Source of the DNA: an uncultured Acetatifactor sp.
GTDB taxonomy: Bacteria; Bacillota; Clostridia; Lachnospirales; Lachnospiraceae
NCBI GenBank assembly: GCA_947594835.1
Contig: CANQEH010000022.1
Coordinates: forward strand, 1 to 42,328
Length of the DNA stretch: 42,328 bases
Direction of reading: 5' to 3'
Part shown: positions 25,145 to 32,121 of the stretch, one piece after another
Numbering within the stretch: the stretch's first letter is position 1
How the letters are laid out: every line of letters begins with the position of its first letter
Position numbers and translations under genes: made by a program
Notes under the pieces: generated by a model
Database searches by the model: none
Told to the model about the DNA's origin: nothing
The model's input: only the letters and a program-made list of their open reading frames with translations

Positions 25145-26430
25145 ATTTTAATCCACACTCCCGCGTGGGGAGTGACAGGAGGATATAGCCTTCTACAACG
25201 CCAAAATAAATATTTCAATCCGCACTCCCGCGTGGGGAGTGACTGTGGCTAATACATAGGGTGCCACGCCATCATAGATTTCAATCCACACTCCCGCGTG
25301 GGGAGTGACACTCATAACCAGTAACAGTCACACCAACAGAAAATTTCAATCCACACTCCCGCGTGGGGAGTGACCTGTATGAGTCATGCCTGGACAGTTA
25401 TACAGTTATTTCAATCCACACTCCCGCGTGGGGAGTGACGCCGTCAATCGCCTCTCTAACTTTTCTGATGTCGAATTTCAATCCACACTCCCGCGTGGGG
25501 AGTGACTTGTTTGGCTGGCAACAGGTTCTGCCTAACAAGCGATTTCAATCCACACTCCCGCGTGGGGAGTGACAGACGGTTTCCATCCGCCTTGCCCGGC
25601 TATGTTATTTCAATCCACACTCCCGCGTGGGGAGTGACGCGTTTTGCCCTTTCTGTCCGTCCACTCGATGGGATTTCAATCCACACTCCCGCGTGGGGAG
25701 TGACCTTTCGGATCGAGATCCTGTGGCCGTCCAGCGACACCATTTCAATCCACACTCCCGCGTGGGGAGTGACTCATTAGAGGGTATATCTTTTGTGCAT
25801 TTTTACTATTTCAATCCACACTCCCGCGTGGGGAGTGACACGGCCTCATATGCCGGGCAGACATAGGGAGAGTATTTCAATCCACACTCCCGCGTGGGGA
25901 GTGACAGAGTTGCAAGAGGTAAATGCAAAATATGCAGAATTTCAATCCACACTCCCGCGTGGGGAGTGACCGGCGCTGGGGACGGTGGTAAACCCTATTA
26001 TTTTATTTCAATCCACACTCCCGCGTGGGGAGTGACTTGGAATTTTGATCCGTTTTACGGCTTTTCTTCAATTTCAATCCACACTCCCGCGTGGGGAGTG
26101 ACCATTAGAGGGTATATCTTTTGTGCATTTTTACTATTTCAATCCACACTCCCGCGTGGGGAGTGACGCGGGCCCGTTGTATTAACCAGGACGATCTCTG
26201 TATTTCAATCCACACTCCCGCGTGGGGAGTGACTTTTTCATCATCAGCACATCCAAACAGTTTTTGATTTCAATCCACACTCCCGCGTGGGGAGTGACAC
26301 AGCGGATATGGCAATTACGGCGCAAACACAATATTTCAATCCACACTCCCGCGTGGGGAGTGACAAAGTCTGGCTTAAGTGATTATGAGATTCTGGAGAT
26401 TTCAATCCACACTCCCGCGTGGGGAGTGAC
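25145..26430 (-). CRISPR. Type I-C CRISPR array, 20 repeats and 19 spacers
   Basis: Twenty 32-nt repeats start at 25145, 25212, 25278, 25343, 25408, 25475, 25542, 25607, 25673, 25742, 25808, 25874, 25939, 26005, 26071, 26136, 26202, 26267, 26333 and 26399. Spacers are 33-37 nt. In the transcribed (minus) direction the repeat is GTC, stem ACTCCC, loop CACGC, stem GGGAGT, then GTGGATTGAAAT: the classic type I-C form. The two repeats at 25145 and 25212 each carry one substitution, marking that side as the old, leader-distal end. The new end therefore faces cas2. Two spacers, at 25774-25807 and 26103-26135, are the same sequence. Confidence 0.99.
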
Positions 26431-26593
26431 AGCAATTTCCAACAAAAAACATATCAGTCTCTCTCGGAAATTGTCAAAATGAACCAAATATTTCCATCAA
26501 TCTGGCAGCTTGCCGATCCATTTCGGACAGCTGCCAAGTGATACTGCGGTGCGAAATGCCCATGCTTTTTATGACCATATGTCATTCGCACTG
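26431..26593 (-). promoter_or_regulatory. CRISPR leader
   Basis: The 163-bp gap between the cas2 stop and the newest repeat is where the leader (array promoter and integration signals) should be, given repeat degeneration at the other end. It contains an imperfect inverted repeat, GGCAGCTTGCC and GGACAGCTGCC (about 26503-26538). No clear consensus promoter stands out. Confidence 0.7.
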
Positions 26594-26884
26594 TCATAAG
26601 ATGAGAAACTCATCTGCCTTCATTCCCCTCTCCACTCCAAAATGCTCAACCTTTGTCGCATAATGATTCCCCAGATAGTAAAATCTCAGACTGTCCAGTT
26701 TCTCGTCTATTATTTCGCATAACCGCTCTTTTAACATTACGCTTTGAGCATGATCGACGATACATTCAAAAACGGAATTCTGCACTCTCCGTCCATAATT
26801 TACACACTCTCTTGCGACCTTGCGGAGCCGTTTTTTCCCCGCATCAGATTCTGTGTTTACATCATAAGCAATCAAAACTAACAT
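26594..26884 (-). CDS. cas2: CRISPR-associated endonuclease Cas2
   Basis: Cas2 dimers bridge two Cas1 dimers in the spacer-integration complex. The 96-residue protein has the ferredoxin-like start MLVLIAYDVNTE with the conserved Asp8 after the first strand, followed by RRLRKVARECVNYGRRVQNSVFEC (KRLRKVAR in the actual text), typical of type I-C Cas2. It follows cas1 by nine bases and is the last cas gene before the array. Confidence 0.97.
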   Translation of the reverse strand: MLVLIAYDVNTESDAGKKRLRKVARECVNYGRRVQNSVFECIVDHAQSVMLKERLCEIIDEKLDSLRFYYLGNHYATKVEHFGVERGMKADEFLIL

Positions 26885-26893
26885 TGGCCTCTC

Positions 26894-27925
26894 CTATTTC
26901 CATAGAAACATTGGATATTGGTCTAGATCTCCACGCAGATATCTGGCCAGCAGCATAGCCTGCACAAACGGCACCATACCCCATTCCACTTTTTCTTCCA
27001 GAAATGGATGTGTGATCATTTCTCTTTTTTTGCTTTGCCATTCCTCGAGAACCCGCTTCCTCGCATCGTCATTGAGCAGCACTGCCCCATTCTCTTTTAC
27101 TGTAAAATCACGTTTTGATACAATCCGCCGGTTGATCAGCGTCAAGACAAACCGATCCGCCACAACAGGCCGCAGCTCCTCCATCATATCCAAGGCAAGC
27201 GACATCCTGCCCGGACGATCCGTATGCAGGAAACCGACATAGGGATCCAATCCAACAGTCTCCAGTGCAGCGCCTGCCATGCCTGTCAGCAGCGTATAGG
27301 CAAAAGACAGCAGCGCGTTTACACGATCCTGCGGCGGCCGCCGGTTCCTGCCCGGGAAGCAGAAGTCCGTTTTCTGCTGCAGGATCAGCTCATTCAAAAC
27401 GCTGAAATAAAGGCTTGCCGCCTCCCCTTCCAGCCCCCTGAGCAGAGCTGGATCAGAACACTTCTGGATCTCTGTCAGGGACTTCTGCAGAAAAGAGGAA
27501 ACTCTTTTTACCTTTTCCGTGTCTATCTGCATACCATGGTCTCTGATTGCCCGCTCCAACACCCATCGGGAATTGTACACTTTCCCCAAAATACAGTTTC
27601 GGGCAATGGCCATGCTCCGATCCGTGTTTTCGGAGTCCCTGTACTGCTGTTTTCTCAGCAGCACATTCCCCTGCACTTTCCCGCTCACCCTGGCCAAAAA
27701 TCTGCCCTGGGGCGTCAGGAAGCTGACGGCAATGTTTTTCTCCATACACGCCCCCATCAGCGCCGGGCTCATTCCCCTGTAACCAAACGAAACAATGCTC
27801 TCCAGATTGTGCAGCGGCAGACGCCCTATCTCCGTTTCTCCATCGTATACCACCACATTCTCGCCGTCGAGAGATAGATAACTTCCTGACGAAGTTACAT
27901 ACAGAGTATTCGCAAGCTTTTTCAT
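26894..27925 (-). CDS. cas1: CRISPR-associated endonuclease Cas1 (type I-C)
   Basis: Cas1 is the integrase of the adaptation complex. The start chosen is ATG 27925 (MKKLANTLYVTSSG), overlapping the cas4 stop in an ATGA; the longer frame reaching 28036 is inside cas4. The 343-residue product has the N-terminal beta domain (YLSLDGENVVVY) and the C-terminal helical domain. Metal-binding residues lie in LRGLEGEAASLYF (Glu), GFLHTDRPGRMSLALDMMEELRP (His and Asp/Glu). It is intact and of normal length. Confidence 0.97.
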   Translation of the reverse strand: MKKLANTLYVTSSGSYLSLDGENVVVYDGETEIGRLPLHNLESIVSFGYRGMSPALMGACMEKNIAVSFLTPQGRFLARVSGKVQGNVLLRKQQYRDSENTDRSMAIARNCILGKVYNSRWVLERAIRDHGMQIDTEKVKRVSSFLQKSLTEIQKCSDPALLRGLEGEAASLYFSVLNELILQQKTDFCFPGRNRRPPQDRVNALLSFAYTLLTGMAGAALETVGLDPYVGFLHTDRPGRMSLALDMMEELRPVVADRFVLTLINRRIVSKRDFTVKENGAVLLNDDARKRVLEEWQSKKREMITHPFLEEKVEWGMVPFVQAMLLARYLRGDLDQYPMFLWK

Positions 27926-28590
27926 TCCATCCCCCCTGAAAGCCTGTTTTCTATATAAGTCTTTACAGACGGCATTTTCCCAAGACGCGGCATACAGATA
28001 TCCTTTAGGGAACAAGTCGGACATCCCTTTGTCCACTTTCCCTGCGGTGTGCGGCCCTTTTCATAAAGGCGGTGCATATCCGCTGTCATTTCCTGCACTT
28101 TGCACCGAAGATCCTGTCCGACTGTCACAGGCTCCCTACGCCGTATTTCACCGTAATACAGCGCTCCCTCGAAGACAGGGACAGAAAACATTTCTTCCAG
28201 GCACATTGCCTGTGCTGCCAGCTGGATCACATCTGCCTCTGTCCCTTTTGGCTTCCCTTTCTTATACTCCACAGGAAAGGGCCGATATGTCCCTTTGTGT
28301 CCAAAGAGAGGAATGCCTTGTTCCGCTGTTTGAAACTCTACGACATCACATTCTCCGCATATTCCCAGCGTCCGGGAATGGATGGGCAGTCCTCTGGTGA
28401 TCAGCACATCGCCTCTTTTTTCATAGGAAAATTTATCATGGGCTCTTTTATGAAAGATTTCGCCCACAGCCGTATGTACATTTTCCTGCCATTGCCGCTC
28501 AATATGGATCAATGCCCATTGTCTTTTGCAGAAGGCGTAGTGCTGGATACCGGAAAGCAGCAGAAAGTCCTCTTCGTCATATTCCATCAT
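27922..28590 (-). CDS. cas4: CRISPR-associated exonuclease Cas4
   Basis: Cas4 trims prespacer ends and ensures PAM-correct integration with Cas1-Cas2. The 222-residue product has the four iron-sulfur cysteines Cys21, Cys190, Cys193 and Cys199, and a RecB-like nuclease core with GICGECDVVEF (Asp82) and PVEYKKGK (Glu108, Lys110). It overlaps cas7 upstream and cas1 downstream by 4 bp each, so the adaptation genes are translationally coupled to the effector genes. Confidence 0.96.
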   Translation of the reverse strand: MMEYDEEDFLLLSGIQHYAFCKRQWALIHIERQWQENVHTAVGEIFHKRAHDKFSYEKRGDVLITRGLPIHSRTLGICGECDVVEFQTAEQGIPLFGHKGTYRPFPVEYKKGKPKGTEADVIQLAAQAMCLEEMFSVPVFEGALYYGEIRRREPVTVGQDLRCKVQEMTADMHRLYEKGRTPQGKWTKGCPTCSLKDICMPRLGKMPSVKTYIENRLSGGME

Positions 28591-29480
28591 ATTTTCCTCG
28601 AAACCTGCACGGTACCGGGGATCTGTTCCTGACAGATTTCTACAAGGTAATCGGAATATTGCCTGGGGTATTCCACCCCTTCCTTTTTCTGGACTTTTAC
28701 CGCTTCAAACAGCTTGTATGCCGGGCAGTCCCCCAATTCTTTGCTGTGTTTGAACACGATCAGCTCCCTCACCGACATTTTCCCCCGGGCCGCAGAGTGG
28801 TCAATCTCAAACATATTGATGATAGCATCCCACAAAAGTTCCAAGTCCTCCTCTGAAAACCCTGTGGTCTTTCTGGCCAGGTTCGCCGAGATAAAGCCCT
28901 CTGCCCGATACAGCGCATAGGGCACGATATTTTTTCTGCCCATTTCCGTGTTCTTGTTTTCAGCATCTTTTTCCGTTGTAATCGCCACCCGCGTGATGGT
29001 CACTTCCTGGCTGACGATGGGGTCTATACTTCTTGCAAAGCCCAGCTGCACCGGCCCCCGCACCTGGCCGCAGTTCAGCGCCGCTTTTACGAAAGTCGTC
29101 ATGACTGCGCCGAAGGTTCTGATGTCATAGAAATTCTGGCACATGAAATCCCGTATCTGCCTGTCAATGTCCGGGTTCTCTTTCTTCTTTTCCTTTACGG
29201 TCTTTTCATCGACCCCTAAATACTGATAGGCTTCGCTGTCGCTGCGGTTTAAGGGCATATCCTCTTTGATATAGATCCGATAGCCCGGTTCATCCTCCTT
29301 GACCGTCTGGATGTAGTTGCGGATCTTTCTTTTCAGGCATACATCTGTCACCAGCCCATAACCGCTTTCCGGGTCTATCCTGGGAAGGTTGCCCGCATCC
29401 GGATCCCCATTGGGATTTCCGTTCTCCACATCAAACAAAATAACAAACTCATACCTGTTTTTAATTACTTCTGCTGCCAT
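28587..29480 (-). CDS. cas7: Type I-C Cascade backbone protein Cas7 (Csd2)
   Basis: Cas7 polymerises along the crRNA spacer to form the backbone of the interference complex. The 297-residue product starts MAAEVIKNRYEFVILFDVENGNPNGDPDAG, the family signature with its NPNGDPD loop, and contains KAALNCGQVRGPVQLGFARSIDPI and SANLARKTTGFSEEDLELLWDAIINMFE, typical of Csd2. AAGGAGG precedes the ATG. It lies four bases after cas8c. Confidence 0.97.
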   Translation of the reverse strand: MAAEVIKNRYEFVILFDVENGNPNGDPDAGNLPRIDPESGYGLVTDVCLKRKIRNYIQTVKEDEPGYRIYIKEDMPLNRSDSEAYQYLGVDEKTVKEKKKENPDIDRQIRDFMCQNFYDIRTFGAVMTTFVKAALNCGQVRGPVQLGFARSIDPIVSQEVTITRVAITTEKDAENKNTEMGRKNIVPYALYRAEGFISANLARKTTGFSEEDLELLWDAIINMFEIDHSAARGKMSVRELIVFKHSKELGDCPAYKLFEAVKVQKKEGVEYPRQYSDYLVEICQEQIPGTVQVSRKI

Positions 29481-29483
29481 CTT

Positions 29484-31229
29484 TCAATCCTCCTTCTCTT
29501 TCTTTTCATATCTTTTTTGTGTCTGATGATAATACCCGAGAATGAACATTCCCTGTTCTTCCAGGTTCAAACGCTTTGGATACGCCGATGTCTGACCATC
29601 TCCCACAGTTATTTTTGCCTGTAAATTTCCAAGCAGCTTTTCATCTTCCAAAGCCCGGCCTTTATTGCCAATCTTCCTCATGTGGCTGTTCTTCAGCCTG
29701 AAAAGCAGGGGAAATACCAGGGCAGGCGTTGTGCAGGCCGAATTAAAGTACCTGTCCTTGATGGTTGCGTTGATATCTGGATTGGCGGCTTCCTGGATTC
29801 CTTCCAACACCGCAAATTCCCTTCCAAGCACATACGCGACATTCTGGTTGTTTTCGTTTAGTTCCACAGTGACCTCCTCCTTATAGTTATGCATTAGAAA
29901 TGCCTTCACAATTGCCGCCCTGCCAGGTGTTACATTCCCTTGCTCCGCTTTCACTCTGCCCAACAGGGTGCTGTACAGCGAAGCAGGATACCTCTCCCCC
30001 GACAGGATCGCGCGATAAACAGCTGCGGCCATATGGGGTATGGGATTTTTTTCTCTGGATTTTTGATTCACCGTCTCCTGGAGCATAGACCAAATCCCCT
30101 TATATTCCTCCTGATCCCATTTCGGCCTTACAATCTTCATTCTGCTGTAATGCTCCGTCAGGTGCCGCAATATATTGCCAAAGCTGTCCTGATAAAAGAA
30201 TCGGACGGAAAGCCTGGCGGCGTTGGGGGAAAGCCCTAAGATATAAAATCTCTCCGCCGGGCTGAATCCTCCAAGCGCATCTGTATCTATCCCTTTCCCC
30301 TGCTCCAGGTTTTGGAAAACACCCCGCAAAACATTCTGCGCGTCCTTTCGCGCTTCCATCATGTCGGCAAAAATGTTCTGATATTGCGGTTCGCCGCTTT
30401 CTGCCCAATAGACGATCATGGTATCTCCCAAAATACTCCGATGCTCACTGTCCGCGATCAGATCATTTAACGCCGTGGTATAAGCGTACATGGCTCTGCC
30501 GCTCACCGGTGCATTAAAGCTCTGCTCCTTGCCGTAGGACTCAAACGCCGGAGCGTTGAAGGAGACCAGGGCCGCCCCGCTGGACTGCGCTCCAGGGATG
30601 CCTTTGATCAGCGTATGGATCCGCGCAATGCTTTCTCTCCGTCCCGTTACCAGGCAGATCCCGTTCCGCGTTTCTTCTGTGCCGCTTTTTCTATAGTTTT
30701 CCCAGGCTCCCTGTATCTCGTCGTCTTCCTGGACATACCGGCCTTTATATTGGAAAATCAGATTGCTGTTTGTCAGAATATCTTCTTTATCCCTCTGCAG
30801 ACACGGAAACTCCTCCGCCGTCTCCGGATCCCAGCGCTCGAAAAATGCCGTTACCGCCCGGGCCGCAGGACTGCCGCATTTTCCCAGTATCTCAATATGT
30901 TTTTCCTTCGCGGCCTGAAAACACTGGATCGCACGCTCCGGCTTTCCTTTCTGGTCGATTCCCAGCATATAGCTGGAATTGTCACAGAGGAAATTGGCCG
31001 ATATGCCGGAAGACCGTATGACCATCTCCGGCACTTTGATCTCTTGGGGCAGAAACATCTTTTTCTTCCCCCTCTGTTCCTCCCGTTTTATCGGTATGAC
31101 ATTGAGCAGATGCCCCTCCGCATCCAGTTCCAGCACATAAGATACTTTCGCCTTGCACCAGCCCGGCTGCTCCACTTTTCCCTGTTCCGCCAGCTTCTCA
31201 TAATGATCGGCCAACGCCTGTAAGATCAT
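29484..31229 (-). CDS. cas8c: Type I-C Cascade large subunit Cas8c (Csd1)
   Basis: Cas8c recognises the PAM and, through an internal translation start in several I-C systems, also supplies the small Cas11c subunit. The start chosen is ATG 31229 (MILQALADHYEKLAEQG), overlapping the cas5 stop (ATGA) with GAGGTG upstream, giving 581 residues. Csd1 features include the N-terminal YEKLAEQGKVEQPGWCKAKVSYVLELD, a central SFNAPAFESYGKEQSFNAPVSGRAMYAYTTALN segment and FYILGLSPNAARLSVRFFY. An internal start for Cas11c near the last 120-130 codons is expected from the family but was not resolved here. Confidence 0.96.
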   Translation of the reverse strand: MILQALADHYEKLAEQGKVEQPGWCKAKVSYVLELDAEGHLLNVIPIKREEQRGKKKMFLPQEIKVPEMVIRSSGISANFLCDNSSYMLGIDQKGKPERAIQCFQAAKEKHIEILGKCGSPAARAVTAFFERWDPETAEEFPCLQRDKEDILTNSNLIFQYKGRYVQEDDEIQGAWENYRKSGTEETRNGICLVTGRRESIARIHTLIKGIPGAQSSGAALVSFNAPAFESYGKEQSFNAPVSGRAMYAYTTALNDLIADSEHRSILGDTMIVYWAESGEPQYQNIFADMMEARKDAQNVLRGVFQNLEQGKGIDTDALGGFSPAERFYILGLSPNAARLSVRFFYQDSFGNILRHLTEHYSRMKIVRPKWDQEEYKGIWSMLQETVNQKSREKNPIPHMAAAVYRAILSGERYPASLYSTLLGRVKAEQGNVTPGRAAIVKAFLMHNYKEEVTVELNENNQNVAYVLGREFAVLEGIQEAANPDINATIKDRYFNSACTTPALVFPLLFRLKNSHMRKIGNKGRALEDEKLLGNLQAKITVGDGQTSAYPKRLNLEEQGMFILGYYHQTQKRYEKKEKED

Positions 31230-31885
31230 CTCATCACCTCGCAATCCTTTAGATCCAGTACACCGTCCTCCAGCACAGCCCTAAAAAATGTGGGCTGTAT
31301 GTTTTCCGGATCGGTGTAATCCATGTCGTACAGCATAAATCCCAGATCCTTGCGTTCTCCCGGATAAGCTGTTTCTACTTCGTTTTCTTCATAAAGCGCC
31401 ACATTGGCCGGAAATTCGCGGCATCCGAAATAGGGCTGGTGGTAACATTCGCCTCGCCGCAGCCTGCGCATGACAATGTCCTTGAACTTTCCCGGGTTGT
31501 CTGTGTCGTTGGCCTTGTCGGTCATCTCGAAATGCGCTTCAATAACGTAGTCCACATCGCGCAGTATCATGGACGCCCTCTGCACGATTTCCGCTTTGCT
31601 GCAGATGCTTAAATCTTCCCTTTTCCCTTGCATGACGCCCAGCGCACGGCTGCCTGAAACCTTGCTCTTTACCTCGTTCCTGCGCACGCTCGTAAACCGA
31701 ATCGGCTTTCTGAGATAAATCTTGTCCACAACCCATCTGCAGCCAGGATGCCAATAAACAGCTTCCAACAATCCCCGGGCAGCCGATGGCGTTATGATGT
31801 CATAGCTGCATCGTTCCACTTTCATCTCAGGTCTGCAGAATAGGGCATACTCCCCCCATGCTCTTATTTTTACTCCATATGCCAC
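31226..31885 (-). CDS. cas5c: Type I-C Cas5c (Cas5d), crRNA-processing endoribonuclease
   Basis: Type I-C has no Cas6; Cas5c cuts the repeat RNA at the base of its hairpin and stays on the 5' handle. The start chosen is GTG 31885 (read VAYGVKIRAWGEYALFCRPEMK), which has a perfect GGAGGTGAG site and matches the family N terminus. The frame open up to 31972 would add 29 unrelated residues and cover the promoter. The product is 219 residues with SYDIITPSAARGLLEAVYWHPG and the C-terminal YFGCREFPANVALY motif. It heads the cas5-cas8c-cas7-cas4-cas1-cas2 operon. Its 48-nt leader contains the site matched by the crRNA-like RNA at 32068. Confidence 0.95.
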   Translation of the reverse strand: MAYGVKIRAWGEYALFCRPEMKVERCSYDIITPSAARGLLEAVYWHPGCRWVVDKIYLRKPIRFTSVRRNEVKSKVSGSRALGVMQGKREDLSICSKAEIVQRASMILRDVDYVIEAHFEMTDKANDTDNPGKFKDIVMRRLRRGECYHQPYFGCREFPANVALYEENEVETAYPGERKDLGFMLYDMDYTDPENIQPTFFRAVLEDGVLDLKDCEVMR

Positions 31886-31900
31886 GCTCTCACCTCCATA

Positions 31901-31920
31901 TTCATTTATTGCTTTGTGTC
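31901..31920 (+). promoter_or_regulatory. PAM plus protospacer-like target of the crRNA-like RNA, in the cas operon leader
   Basis: TTC (31901-31903) is followed by ATTTATTGCTTTGTGTC (31904-31920), identical over all 17 bases to the start of the spacer-like segment at 32068-32084. Identity stops after base 17. The site lies between the predicted cas transcription start (about 31933) and the cas5 ribosome binding site. Confidence 0.85.
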
Positions 31921-31939
31921 CGTTTTTCCTATAAGTTAT

Positions 31940-31968
31940 ATAATACAATTCGTCTTCTGATATGTCAA
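31940..31968 (-). promoter_or_regulatory. Promoter of the cas5-cas8c-cas7-cas4-cas1-cas2 operon
   Basis: A perfect TTGACA (31963-31968) and TATTAT (31940-31945) are separated by 17 bp on the minus strand. This is a strong constitutive-type promoter for genes that are usually kept low. Transcription would start near 31933. Confidence 0.88.
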
Positions 31969-31983
31969 TCAAATTTTAAAAAA

Positions 31984-32014
31984 TTGAGTAAAAATGTTTC
32001 ATCTATGCTATAAT
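31984..32014 (+). promoter_or_regulatory. Promoter of the crRNA-like RNA
   Basis: TGC followed by a perfect TATAAT (32009-32014) is an extended -10. TTGAGT (31984-31989) lies 19 bp upstream as a -35. It is divergent from the cas promoter, 16 bp away. Confidence 0.7.
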
Positions 32015-32019
32015 GTAGT

Positions 32020-32115
32020 AGCTTCTTCTATTTGTGTCGATTACATTTTGTAGTCGTGGGTTGAAATATTTATTGCTTTGTGTCATAGGGCCGCTGTACG
32101 CCGATACAGCGGCCC
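32020..32115 (+). ncRNA. CreR-like cas-regulating guide RNA (diverged repeat, spacer-like segment, terminal hairpin)
   Basis: The RNA would start near 32020. At 32036-32067 it holds a 32-nt diverged repeat: GTC, stem GATTAC, loop ATTTT, stem GTAGTC, then GTGGGTTGAAAT. The array repeat has the same parts with the same lengths: GTC, ACTCCC, CACGC, GGGAGT, GTGGATTGAAAT. The stem sequence is changed throughout yet both sides still pair, and the Cas5c handle differs at one of 12 positions. The spacer-like segment begins at 32068; its first 17 nt match the cas operon leader next to a TTC PAM. A perfect 11-bp hairpin (GGGCCGCTGTA / TACAGCGGCCC, 32088-32115) replaces a second repeat. The pattern fits the CreR class of guides that turn the effector complex on its own promoter. 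Function is inferred; the elements are read directly. Confidence 0.85.
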
Positions 32116-32121
32116 TGTCCG

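Noticed and set aside
25363..26482. Several plus-strand ORFs across the CRISPR array and their repeated peptide ISIHTPAWGVT
   Set aside because: They are translations of the CRISPR repeat in different frames; the periodicity comes from the repeat units.
31886..31972. Longer cas5 reading frame starting at 31972
   Set aside because: It would run through the cas promoter and the guide target, lacks a ribosome binding site, and the family N terminus fits GTG 31885 with its GGAGGTGAG site.
31886..32121. A CreT-like toxin gene beside the crRNA-like RNA (CreTA module)
   Set aside because: No small ORF with a ribosome binding site is visible in the gap, and the guide matches the cas5 leader, so a cas-regulating role fits better.
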